Shown piece after piece: positions 25,883-38,320 of a stretch of DNA of 64,000 nt. The DNA comes from Cymbidium sinense. Taxonomy: Eukaryota > Streptophyta > Magnoliopsida > Asparagales > Orchidaceae. The stretch spans positions 94,273,716 through 94,337,715 of the forward strand of contig CM038229.1 in assembly GCA_021442155.1 (NCBI GenBank). Reading direction: 5' to 3'. Both the position numbers and the translations under genes were made by a program. Below the pieces are notes generated by a model, which was given only the letters and a program-made list of their open reading frames with translations, did no database searches and was not told where the DNA came from. Position 1 is the stretch's first letter, and every line of letters begins with the position of its first letter.

Positions 25883-28075
25883 TTTTAGTTTTAGTTATTA
25901 ATAATTAATGTTAGTTATTAGTTTAGTTTATTTTAGTTATTAGTTTAGTTATTATTAGTTTATTAGTTTTATTATTAGTTTTATTTTATTATTAATTTAT
26001 TAGTTTAATTATTTAGTTAAGTTAATCTAGTTATTTTATTAGTTTATTAGTTTCTTATTTTTTACTTATTAGTTATTATTATTAGTTATTTAGTTGAGGT
26101 TATTTTTTATTTTTAGTTGACATTATTTTTTATTTTTAGTTTTTACTTTTAGTTTTATTATTTATTAGTTTATTATTTATCAGTTTAATTTTATTTAGTT
26201 TATTAATTTAGTTATTTATAGTTATTAATTATTATTAGTTATTAGTTTTAGTTTGTTATTTTATTATTATTTAGTTATTTTGTTTATTAGTTTAGTTATT
26301 ATTAATTAGTTACTTTTATTAGTTTAGTTTGTTATTATTTAGTTATTAGTTAGTAGTTTACTAGTTTATTAGTTTATTAATTTATTAGTTATTAGTTTAT
26401 TAATTAGTTAGTTTTATTAGTTTAGTTTAGTTTATTAGTTATTAGTTATTAGTTATTACTTTAGTTAGTTAGTTAGTTATTAGTTAGTTAGTTTAGTTTT
26501 AGTTAGTTTAGTTTATTAGTTTTTATTAGTTTATTAGTATTAAAAATTAATTAGTTTATTAGTTGTTATTTTAGTTAGATTATTATTAGTTATTATTAAT
26601 ATTATTAGTTATTGGTTATATTGTTAGCTAGTTTAGTTTTAGTTTAGTTTTATTAGTTTTAGTTAATTAGTCTTTTTATTTATTTAGTTATTAGTTTTTA
26701 GTTAATTAGTTTAGTTTTTTATTTTTTATTTAGTTTAAGTTATTATTAGTTAGATTTTATTATTTTTATTATTTTATTAGTTATTAGTTTATTAGTTTAG
26801 TTTATTTAGTTTTTGTTAGTTTATTAGTTTTTAGTTTATTCATTATTTTATTAGCTTTTAGCTTTTTAGTTAGTTATTATTAGTTTAGTTTTATTATGTT
26901 ATTTTGGTTAGTTAGTTTATTTTTTAGATATTAGTTTATTAGTTTAGTTATTAGCTATTAGTTTATTATTAGTTAGTTTTATTATTAGTTAGTTATTTAG
27001 TTAATTAATAGTTTAGTTATTAGTTTTTTAGTTATTAGCTAGTTATTTTGTTTATTTTAGTTTTTAATTATTAGTTTTATTTGTTACTTATTATTATTAG
27101 TTTTAGTTATTAGTTATTATTAGTTATTTTAGTTATTTTAGTTTTATTAGTTTAGTTTATTAGTTATTAATTTAGTTTTTTATTAGTTATTTGTTATTAT
27201 TAGTATAGTTATTTAGTTTTATTTTTATTAGTTATTAGTTTTATCGGTTTTATTATTATTATTGGGTTATTATTATTATTATGAGTTTTATTATTAGTTA
27301 TTAAGATTTTATTAGTTAGTTATTAGCTTTTTTAGTTTAGTTTATTAGTTATTAGTTATTAGTTAGCTTTATTAGTTATTATAATTATTATTATTTTGTC
27401 ATTATTACTATTATTAATTAGTTAGGTTTATTAGTTTTATTATTTTAGTTTATTATTTATTATTAGTTAGTTTTAGTTTTATTTAGTCTATTAGTTATTA
27501 GTTATTAGTTATTAGGTTTATTAGTTTATTAGTTATTAGTTAGTTATTATTATTATTAGTTAGTTATTATTATTAGTTATTTTAGTTAGTCATTATTTAT
27601 TTTATTAGTAGTTTTAGTTGGTTATTAGTTATTTCCATTAGTTTATTATTTTATTAGATTTAGTTATTTCATTTTTAGTTAATTAATTAGTTATTAGTTT
27701 TAGGTTATCTTATTATTATTTAGTTCCTAGTTATTATTAGTTTATTAGTTTTAGTTTAGTTATTATTAGTTATTCTTAGTTTTAGTTATTTAGGTTAGTT
27801 ATTATTTATTATTAATTATTAGTTTAGTTATTATTTTAGTTATTAGTTTTTAATTATTAGTTAGTTTTTTAGTTTTAATTATTAGTTAGTTATTAGTTTT
27901 ATAAGTTTTTTAGTAATTTGTTATTAGTTATTTATTTGTTTTTTTATTATTTAGTTAGTTATTAGTTATTAGTTATTTTTAGTTTGGTTATTATCATTTT
28001 AGTTTTATTAGTTTAATTATTAGTTTAGTTTATTAATTTAGTTAATAAGTTTAGTTATTAGTTTAGTTATTAGTT

Positions 28076-29112
28076 CTTTTAGGTTTTATTTAGTTTAGGT
28101 TTAGGATTTTAGGTTTTTAGGGTTTATGGTTAGTTTATGGTTTATGGTTCAGGCTTTAAGGTTATTTTAGTTTAGGTTTTGATTTATTTTATTTAGTTTA
28201 TTTAGTTTTTATTTTAGGTTTACATTTTTTTTAATTTATGATTTAGGATTTATTTTTAGGTTTATTTTTTAGGTTTATCTTTTATTTAATTTTTATTTTA
28301 TTTTATTTTAGGTATATTTTATTTTTATTTTACATTTAGTTTTTATTTTATTTATGTTTTTTATTTTTAGGTTTATTTTATTTTTTTAGTTTAGTTTAAG
28401 TTTTTATTTATTTTATTTTAGTTTAGTTTTTATTTTATTTTATTTTTAGGATTAAGTTTAGGTTTAGCTTTTCATTTAGCTTTTTATTTTTATTTATTTT
28501 AGTATTTTAGTTATGTTTTTGATTTTTTATTTATTTTATTTTTAGGATTTATTTAGTTTAGGTTTAGGTTTTGGTTACAATTTTGTTAAGTTTAGTTTTT
28601 ATGGTCAGTAGGCTCGTGGTTAGGGTTCAGGTTTAGGGTTTAGGATTTAGGGTTTAGGATTTAGGGTTTAGGGTTTAAGGTTTAGGGTTTAAGGTGAGTT
28701 TTAGGGTTTAGTCTTTAAGGTTTAGGGTTTAGGGTTAGGGTTATTTATTTATTTATTTTATTTTTATTATTTTTTGAAAATTAAGTAAATTGGTAAGCTT
28801 AGGTTTATTTAGTTTATTTAGTTTACCTTTTAGTTTAGGTTTGCATTTTTATGTTTTAGTTGAGGTTTTATTTTGTTTAGGTTTAGGTTTTTTATTTATT
28901 TTATTTTTAGGTTTTATTTAGTTTTAGTTTTAGGTTTTTATGTTTTTAGGATTTAGGGTTTATGATTTAGTATTTCTGGTTTAAGGTTAGTTTAGGGTTT
29001 CAGGTTTAGGATTTAGGATTTAGGGTTATAAGTTTTAGGCTTTATGGTTTATGGTTTAGGGTTTAGGCTTTTAGGGTATAGGATTTAGGGTTTAGGATTA
29101 GTTTTAGGGTTT
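28076..29112 (+). repeat. Telomere-like block D2
   Basis: Same opening, marker (AAATTAAGTAAATTGGTAAG near 28778) and closing as D1. TTTAGGG and TTTAAGG/GATTTAGGG variants cluster at about 28630-28740; the perfect run of D1 is broken up here. Confidence 0.87.
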
Positions 29113-29317
29113 AAACTATCGGACTAGTGGACTTACAATCGCTTGAAGTGTTAGCCAGCTAACACCTCCTACACTTTAAAACCATGTAGACAAGTCATAT
29201 GATTTTGTTAGAAAGTTAGGTTGTTATTATTTAGAGAGAGACTAAAGTCCTTAAACCAACTCCCTAAAGAGACTACAACATAAGTGGTATGAGTAATGAC
29301 TTAGTCTATCGAATTAG
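29113..29317 (+). repeat. Captured flanking-repeat island 2
   Basis: Near-copy of island 1. It is bounded by CTATCGGACTAG (29116-29127) and CTATCGAATTAG (29306-29317). The inner part begins GTGGACTTACAATCGC and ends GACTTAGT, matching copy 3 from 58911 to 59079. Confidence 0.9.
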
Positions 29318-31515
29318 TTTTTGTTTTAATTATTAGTAATTAATATTAGTTATTAGTTTAGTTAATTTTAGTTATTAGTTTAGTTATTATTAGTTTATTT
29401 GTTTTATTTTATTATCAATTTATTAGTTTAATTATTTAGTTAAGTTAGTTAAGTTATTTTATTAGTTTATTAGTTTCTTACTTTTTACTTTTTAGTTATT
29501 ATTATTAGTTATTTAATTGAGGTTATTTTTTATTTTTAGTTTTTAGTTTTAGTTTTATTATTTATTAGTTTATTATTTATTAGTTTAATTTTATTTAGTT
29601 TATTAATTTAGTTATTTATAATTATTAGTTATTATTTATTATTAGTTTTAGTTAGTTATTTTATTATTATTAAGTTATTTAGTTTATTAGTTTAGTTATT
29701 ATTAATTAGTACTTATACTAGTTTAGTTAGTTATTATTTAGTTATTAGTTAGTAGTTTACTAATTTATTAGTTTATTAATTATTAGTTATTAGTTTATTA
29801 GTTAGTTAGTTTTATTAGTTTGGTTTAGTTTATTAGTTTTTAGTTATAATTTAGTTTTATTATTAGTTTAATTATTATTAGTTATTAGTTATTACTTTAG
29901 TTAGTTAGTAATTAGTTAGTTAGTTAGTTTAGTTTTAGTTAGTTTAGTTTATTAGTATTAATTATTAATTAGTTTATTAGTTATTATTTTAGTTAGATTA
30001 TTATTAGTTATTATTAGTTAGTTATTAGTTTAGCTATTAGTTTAGTTATTATTAGTTAGTTTTTAGTTTAGTTTTATTAGTTTTAGTTAGTTAGTCTTTT
30101 TATTTATTTAGTTATTAGTTTTTAGTTACTTTGTTAGTTTATTTTTTAGTTTTTTAGTTTTTATTTAGTTTAAGTTATTATTAGTTAGATGTTATTATTT
30201 TTATTAGTTTATTAGTTTAGTTTATTTAGTTTTTATTAGTTTATTAGTTTTTAATTTATTTATTATTTTATTAGTTTTTAGCTTTTTAGTTAGATATTAT
30301 TAGTTTAGTTTTATTATGTTATTTTAGTTAGTTAGTTTATTTTTTTGATATTAGTTATTAGTTTAGTTATTATTTATTAGTTTATTATTAGTTTGTTTTA
30401 TTATTAGTTAGTTATTTAGTTAGTTATTAGTTTAGTCATTAATTTTTTAGTTATTAGCTAATTATTTTGTTTGTTTTAGTTTTTAATTATTAGTTTTATT
30501 AGTTACTTATTATTATTATTTTAGTTATTAGTTATTATTAATTATTTTAGTTATTTTAGTTTTATTAGTTTAGTTTATTAGTTATTAGTTTAGTTTTTAT
30601 TAGTTATTTATTATTATTAGTATAGTTATTTAGTTTTATTTTTATTAGTTTAGTTATTAATTTTATCAGTTTTTATTAGTTATTATTAGTTATTTATTAG
30701 TTTAGTTTTATTATTAGTTATTAGTTTTTATTAGTTAGTTATTAGCTTTTTTAGTTTAGTTTATTAGTTATTAGTTATTAGTTAGTTTTATTAGTTATTA
30801 TTATTTTTATTATTTAGTCATTATTACTATTATTAGTTAGTTAGGTTTATTAATTTTATTATTTTAATTTATTATTTATTATTAGTTAGTTTTAGTTTTA
30901 TTTAGTCTATTAATTATTAGTTATTAGTTATTAGTTTTATTAGTTTATTAGTTATTATTAGTTATTAGTTATTTTTGTTAGTCATTATTAGTTAGTTTGT
31001 TTTATCGGTAGTTTTAGTTAGCTATTAGTAAGTTATTAGTTCATTAGTTTATTAGTTTATTAGATTTAGTTATTTTAGTTTAGTTAATTAGTTAGTTATT
31101 AGTTTTATGTTATCTTATTATTATTTAGTTAGTTCTTAGTTATTATTAGTTTATTAGTTTTAGTTTAGTTATGATTAGTTATTCTTAGTTTTAGTTATTT
31201 AGTTTAGTTATTATTTATTATTAATTATCAGTTCACTTATTATTTTAATTATTATTTAATTATTAGTTAGTTGTTAGTTTAGTTTATTAGTTTTTTATTA
31301 GTTATGAGTTATTAATTATTACTTTTTATTAGTTATTAGCTATTAATTATTAGTTAGTTATTTAATTTTAGTTATTAATTAGTTATTAGTTTTATTAGTT
31401 TTTTAGTAATTTGTTATTAGTTATTAGTTATTAGTTATTATTAGTTTGGTTATTATCAGTTTAGTTTTATTAGTTTAATTATTAGTTTAGTTTATTAGTT
31501 TAGTTAGCTAGTTTA

Positions 31516-32497
31516 GTATTAGTTATTTTTAGGTTTATTTAGTTTAGGTTTAAGATTTTAGGTTTTTAGGGTTTATGGTTAGTTTATGGTTTATGGTTTA
31601 TGGTTCACGCTTTATGGTTATTTTAGTTTAGGTTTTAATTTATTTTATTTATTTTATTTAGTTTTTATTTTAGGTTTAGGTTTTTTTTAATTTACGATTT
31701 AGGATTTATTTTTAGGTTTATTTTTTAGGTTTAGATTTTTATTTAATTTTTATTTTATATTATTTTAGTTATATTTTATTTTTATTTTACATTTAGTTTT
31801 TATTTTATTTATGTTTTTTAGTTTTAGGTTTATTTTATTTTTTAGGTTTTATTTATTTTATTTTAGTTTAGTTTTATTTTATTTTATTTTAGGTTTAAGT
31901 TTAGATTTATTTTTCATTTAGGTTTTATTTTATTTATTTTATTATTTTATTTATGTTTAGGATTTTATTTATTTTATTTTAGTTTTTAGTTTAGGTTTAG
32001 GTTTTAAGGTTTTACAATTTAGGGTTTGTGCCTAGGGTTTAGGGTCAGTGCAGGTTTCCAAGATTTAGGGTTTAAGGGTAGGGTTTAGGGTTTAAAGTTT
32101 AGGGTTTAAGGTGAGTTTTGTTAGTCTTGTAGGGTTTAGGTTAGGGTTTTATTTATTTTTTTATTTTATTATTTTTGAAAATTACAAAGCAGGTTTATTT
32201 ATTATTTATTTAGTTTACCTTTTAGTTTAGGTTTTATTTTTATGTTTTAGTTGAGGTTTTTATTTTATTTAGGTTTAGGTTTTTTATTTATTTTATTTTT
32301 AGGTTTTATTTAGTTTTAGTTTTAGGGTTTTATGTTTTTAAGATTTAGGGTTTATGATTTAGGGTTTCTGGTGTAAGGTTAGTTTAGGGTTTAGGGTTTA
32401 GGGTTATAGGTTTTAGGGTTTATGGCTTTATGGTTTATGGTTTAGGGTATAGGGTTTAGGGTTTAGGGTTTAGGGTTTAGGATTAGTTTTAGGGTTT
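31516..32497 (+). repeat. Telomere-like block D3
   Basis: Same layout as D1 and D2 but more decayed: the AAATTAAGTAAAT marker is reduced to AAAATTACAAAGCAGG near 32176. A short run of TTTAGGG heptamers is kept at about 32455-32480. Confidence 0.86.
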
Positions 32498-32870
32498 AAA
32501 CTATCATACTAGTGGACTTATAATTGCTTGAAGTGGTAGCCAGCTAAGACCTGCTATGCTTTAAAACCATGTAAATAAGTCATATGATTTTGTAAGAAAG
32601 TTAGGTTGTTATTATTTAGAGAGAGACTAAAGTCCTTAAACCAACTCCCTAAAGAGACTACCACATGAGTGGTATGAGTAATGACTTAGTCTAATGCAAA
32701 AATTTTCAAATTTTATTTGTATTTGACACTTCATTTTCACAAAGGGTTTGGGATTTTTATGTCTGAATGCATGATGAAATGGATTATTGGCCAAATCAGA
32801 AGAGAAGAGGGTGAAGCTCCATTAGTAGGAGTTGCTCTCATAGGTCAAGCGATCCCATTAATAGGATTTT
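32498..32870 (+). repeat. Captured flanking-repeat island 3 (long form)
   Basis: It starts like islands 1 and 2 but continues past GACTTAGTCTA for about 170 bases. That extra text (TAATGCAAAAATTTTCAAAT, GAATGCATGATGAAAT, TTGGCCAAATCAG, CTCTCATAGGTCAAG) matches copy 3 at about 59080-59230 and, inverted, copy 2 at about 55560-55740. It therefore keeps more of the donor sequence than the other two. Confidence 0.9.
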
Positions 32871-33302
32871 TATTAGTTTATTACTAATTAGTTTAATTAT
32901 TTTAGTTATTATTTATTAGTTTATTAGTTTAATTTTATTAATTTTATTATTTTATTTATTTATTATTATTATTTTATTTATTTTATTAGTTTATTATTAA
33001 TTATTAATTTAGTTATTATTATTAGTTATAAGTTATTTTTAGTTTAGTTATTAGTTATTATTTTTAGTTATTGGTTTTTATTAGTTATTAGATAGTTAGT
33101 TATTAGTATTAGTTTATTTGTTTAGTCTTTTATTATTATTTTATTAATTTTATTATTTATTAATTATTAGTTTAGTTATTTTATTAGTTTATTAGTTATT
33201 TAAGTTTATTAGTTATTTAAGTTTATTAGTTATTTAATTTTATTAGTTTATTTAATAGTTAGTTTAGTAATTTTAGTTTAATTATTAGTTATAAGTTATT
33301 TA

Positions 33303-33303
<1 letters not shown>

Positions 33304-33345
<42 letters not shown>

Positions 33346-33382
33346 TTATTAATATTATTACTATTATTATTATTATTATTAG
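33304..33382 (+). repeat. (ATT)n microsatellite
   Basis: The longest near-pure triplet run in the array: two ATT blocks separated by a few substitutions (TTCTTATTAATATTATTACT). It lies just after the last higher-order unit. Confidence 0.9.
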
Positions 33383-36300
33383 TTATTAGGTTATTAGTTA
33401 CTAGTTACTATTAGTTAGTTATTTAGTTTAGTTATTTTAAGTTAGTTATTATTATTTATTAGTTAGTTAGTTTTTAGTTTATTAGTTTAGTTTATTAGTT
33501 ATTTAGTTTATTAGTTTAGTTTAGTTTTTTGTTTAGTTTAGTTATTAGTTATTTAGTTTTTATTATTAGGTTTTTAGTTCTTAGTTAGTTTTAGTTAGTT
33601 TTATTAGTTAGTTTATTTAGGTAGTTTTATTTTATTAGTTATTATTATTATTAGTTTATTATTAATTATTAGTTTATTAGTTTTATTAGTTTATTAGGTT
33701 TATTAGCTTAGTTTATTAGTTTGTTATTAGTTAGTTTTAGTTTATTAGTTTATTAGTGTATTAGTTTTATTAGTTTTTTATTAGTTAGTTGTTTATTAGT
33801 TAGTTTATTAGTTTATTGACTTATTAGTTTATTAGGTTTTTAGTTAGTTTAGTTAATTTGTTTTATTAAGTTTATTATTAAGTTATTTTCGTTTTTTATT
33901 TAGTTTTTTTATAAATTTTATTATTTAGTTATTATTATTAGTTATTATTAGTTATTAGTTTATCTTTTAGTTTACTAGTTAACTAGTTATTAGTTATTAG
34001 TTATTTAGTTTTATTAGTTATTTATTAGTTTAGTTTTTATTAATTATTAGTTAGTTATTATTAGTTAGTTTTTATTTAGTTTATTTTTAGTTATTAGCTA
34101 TTAGTTTTAGTTAGGTTAGTTATTTATTAGTTATTATTATTAGTTTTATTAGTTATTTTGTTTAGTCATTATTATTATTAATTTCAGTTTATTAGCTTAT
34201 TAGTTTTTTAGATTTTATTTTTAGTTAGTTTAGTTTATTTTCTTAGTTTAGTTATTTAGTTTATTATTATTATTTATTATTTGTTAGTTTATTAGTTAGT
34301 TAGTTTAGTTTATCTTTATTATTATCAGTTTATTATTTAATTGTTAGTTTATTCATTTTTAGTTTAGGTTATTAGTTTTTTAGTTTATTTATTAGTTTAT
34401 TAGTCATAGCTATTAGCTATTAGTTATATTTTTTTTAGTTATTAATTATTTAGTTTATTATTAGTTAGTTTTTTTAGTTCTTACTTATTAGTTATTATTA
34501 GTTAGTTAGTTTTAATTATTATTTTATTAGTTATTAGTTATTTAGTTATTATTAATTTTAGTTATTTAGTTTATTAGTTTAGGTTATTATTAGTTATTAG
34601 TTTTATTAGTTTATTATTAGTAATTATTTAGTTTTTATTAGTTTATTATTATTAGTTATTAGTTTAGTGATTAGTTTATTAGGTTTATTATTAATTTTTA
34701 TTAGTTAGTTAGTCGTATTAGTTTTTTATTATTTATTAGTTTATTAGTCAGGCTTTTTAGTTAGTTATTAGTTATTAGTTATTAGTTTATTTAGTTTATT
34801 ATTATTACTATTATAGTTATTATATTGGTATTTTTATTAGCTATATAGTTATTAGGTTTAGTTAGTTATTATTGGTTTTAGTTATTAGTTTATTAGTTAT
34901 TATTAGTTATTATTTATTAGTTATTATTAGTTAGTTTATTAGTTTAGTTAGTTTATTAGTTTATTAGATTAGTTTTATTAGTTAGTTACTATATTATTAT
35001 TTATTTTAGTTTTATTATTTTTTAGTTTTTTATTATGTTTAGTTTAGTTCTTTAGTTATTACTAGTAAGTTATTAATATTATTAGGTTATTAGTTTTTAG
35101 TTTAATTAGTTATTAGTTATTATTTATTATTAGTATTATTATTAGTTATTTAGTTATTAATTTTTAGTTATTATTATTAGTTTATTAATTTTTATTTAGT
35201 TTTAGTTATTTAGGATTTTATTAGTTAGTTATTTAGTTTTTAATTATTAGTTATTATTAGTTTAGTTATTTAGGTTATTAGTTTAGTTAGTTATTAGTTA
35301 TTAGTTTTATTATTTATTAGTTATTAGTTTAAGTTATTAGTTTGTTAGTTTAGTTATTAGTTTAGTTAATCTTAGTTATTTAGTTATTAGTTATTAGTTA
35401 TTAGTTTAGTTTAGTTTTATTAGTTAATTTTTATTAGTTATTATTAGTTAGTTAATTAGTTATTAGTTAGTTATTAGTTTAGGTTTAGTTAGTTATTACT
35501 AGTTAATTAGTTATTATTTAGTTATTAGATAGTTATTATTATTTAGTTTATTATTAGTTATTGTTATTAGTTATTAGTTTTTTAGTTAGTCATTAGTTAT
35601 TAATTTTAGTTAGTTTTATTATCATTACTTATTTTAGTTATTAGTTATTAGTTAGTTATTAGTTATTAGTTATTAGTTTTATTAGTTTAGTTAGTTATTA
35701 TTAGTTATTAGTTTAATTTTTATTAGTTAGTTTATTATTATTATTAGTTTTATTTATTTATTATTAGTTATTAGTTTTTTAGGTAGTTTTTATTAGTTAT
35801 TAGTTATTATTAGTAATTTATTTATTTATTATCAATTTTATTAGGTAGTTATTAATTATTAATTTATTTTTATTATTGGTGATTAGTTTAGTTATTATTA
35901 GTTATTTATTAGTTATTAGTTAGTTTTATTAGTTAGTTTTTAAGTTTATTATTAGTTATTAGTTTTTATTATTTAGTTAGTTATTAGTTATTATTATTTA
36001 TTTTTTTTTTTATTTATTAGTTTATTAGATTTTAGTTATTAGCTATTAGTTTAGTTTTTTTTAGTTTAGTTATTAGTTATTTAGTTTATTATTAGTTAGT
36101 TTGTTTAGTTCTTATTACTTATTAGTTATTATTAGTTAGTTAGTTTTAATTATTATTTTATTAGTTATTAGTTATTTAGTTATTATTAATTTTACTTATT
36201 TAGTTTATTAGTTTATTTTTTTATTTAGTTATTAGTTTATTTGTTTAATAGTTAGTTATTTTAATATTATTAGTTATTATTAGTTTATTACTTTTTTATT

Positions 36301-38123
36301 AGTTTTGTTAGTTATTAATTATTATTAGTTATTATTAGTTAGTTAGTTATTTAGTTTAATTTATTAGTTATTTAAGTTATTAGTTTTATTAGTTTTATTA
36401 TTAGTTTGTTATTATTGTAAGTTTATTAGTTATTTAGTTATTTGTTATTCGTTATTAGTTATTATTAGTTATTAGTTTATTAGTTTATTTGTTTTTATTA
36501 GTTATTGGTTATTTTAGTATTTATTAGTTATTATTAGTTATTATTAGTTATAAGTTTTAGTTAGTTTTTGTTAGTTAGCAATTAAATCTTATATTATTAA
36601 TTATTATTAGCTTTAGGTTAGTTATTCAGTTAGTTAGTTATTTTTATTAATATTTATTAGTTATTAATTATTAGTTAATTATTTTTTTAGTTTTTTATTT
36701 AGTTTTTATTAGTTATTAGTTTAGTTATTATTAGTTAGTTTTTAGTTTAGTTATTATTAGGTTTATTAGTGATTAGTTTTATTATTAGCTAGTTATTATT
36801 ATTAGTTAGTTATTTATTATTATTTTTAGTTATTATTAGTTATTAGTTAGTTATTAGTTTTATTATTAGTTTTATTATTTTTATTACTTTTATTATTACT
36901 AGTTTTAGTTAATTATTATTTATTGTTTATTACTTATTAGTCATTAGTTATTACTTTAGTTATTATTAATTTTACTAATTTTATTAATTTTATTAGTTTA
37001 TTTATTAGGTTTTAGTTTATTAGTTATTAGTTAGTTATTAGTTTTTTAGTTTATTATTTAGTTAGTTTTAGTTATTAGTTTATTATTATTAGTTATTAGT
37101 TATTAGTTATTAATTTTTGTTCAATTAGTCATTTATTTATTAATTATTAGTTATTAGTTAGTTATTTAGTTTTATTAGTTTTAGTTAGTTTTATTAGTTT
37201 TAGTTTAATTTTATTAGGTTTATTATTATTAATTTTATTTTAGTTATTTAGTTTTAGTTATTAGTTATTATTAGTTATTTTATTAGCTAGTTATTATTAT
37301 TAGTTAGTTTTAGTTAGTTTTATTGTTAGTTTATTTTATTAGTTAGTTAGTAAATATTTATTATTAGTTATATAGTTATTAGTTTAGTTTTTTTTAGTTT
37401 TTAGTTATTATTTTAGTTATTAGTTATTATTTATTAATAGTTAGTTTTATTAGTTTATTAGTTATTTATTAGTTATTAGTTAGTTATTTATTAGTTATTT
37501 ATTAGTTTTATTAGTTCTAATTATTAGTTTTATTAGTTTATTTATTAGGTATTATTAGTTATTAGTTATTAATTTAGTTTTTAGTTATTATTATTAGTTA
37601 TTATTAGTTTTTAGTTATGAGTTTATTTATTATTAGTTATTAGTTTATTTATTAATTATTTATTAGTTTAGTTTTTAGTTAGTTATTATTATTATTAATT
37701 AGTTTAGTTAGTTTTTAATTATTAGTTTGTTTAGTTATTAGTTTATTAGTTCTAGTTTTTTAGTTAGTTATTATTTTTTTTATTATAATTTACTAGTTTA
37801 ATTATTATTAGTTAGTTATTAGTTAGAATTTATTTGTTTTATTAGGTTTTTAGTATAGTTATTTTTATTTAGTTAGTTTAGTTACTAGTTTAGTTTTTAG
37901 TTTTTAGTTAGTTATTAGTTATTATTATTATTTAGATTTTAGTTTATTATTATTTTAGTTATTATTAGTTATGTAGTTATTAGATATTATTATTAGTTTA
38001 GTTATTAGTTTATTAGTTTAGTTAGTTTAGTTATTAGTTTAGTTATTAGTTTGTTATTAGTTATTAGTTTGTTATTAGTTATTAGTATTTTTAGTTTTAT
38101 TAGTTATTTTTATTAGTTTTAGT

Positions 38124-38320
38124 TAGTTATTATTATTATCATTTAGTTTTAGTTTAGTTATTAGTTATTAGTTTACTTAGTTTAATTTTTATTATTTTAT
38201 TTTAGTTATTAGTTTTATTTAGTTATTATTATTATCATTTAGTTTTAGTTTAGTTATTAGTTATTAGTTTAGTTAGTTTAATTTTTATTATTTTGTTTTA
38301 GTTATTAGTTATTAGTTATT
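38124..38320 (+). repeat. 96-bp tandem duplication
   Basis: Two consecutive copies of a segment starting near TTATTATTATCATTTAG; the word ATCATTT is at 38138 and 38234. The second copy differs by only a few bases, so this is a recent event within block F. Confidence 0.85.

Larger units (their letters stand above)
25883..29317 (+). repeat. 3.45-kb higher-order unit 2
   Basis: Repeats unit 1 in the same order: TTATTAG wording (to about 28075), telomere-like block (28076-29112), island (29113-29317). GATTTTAGG is at 28105 and CCAGCT at 29155. It differs from units 1 and 3 by scattered substitutions and indels. Confidence 0.87.
29318..32870 (+). repeat. 3.45-kb higher-order unit 3, with longer island
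   Basis: TTATTAG wording to about 31515, telomere-like block 31516-32497, island 32498-32870. GATTTTA is at 31554 (3449 after unit 2) and CCAGCT at 32540 (3385 after unit 2). After this unit the array returns to plain TTATTAG wording, so the tandem series ends here. Confidence 0.87.
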
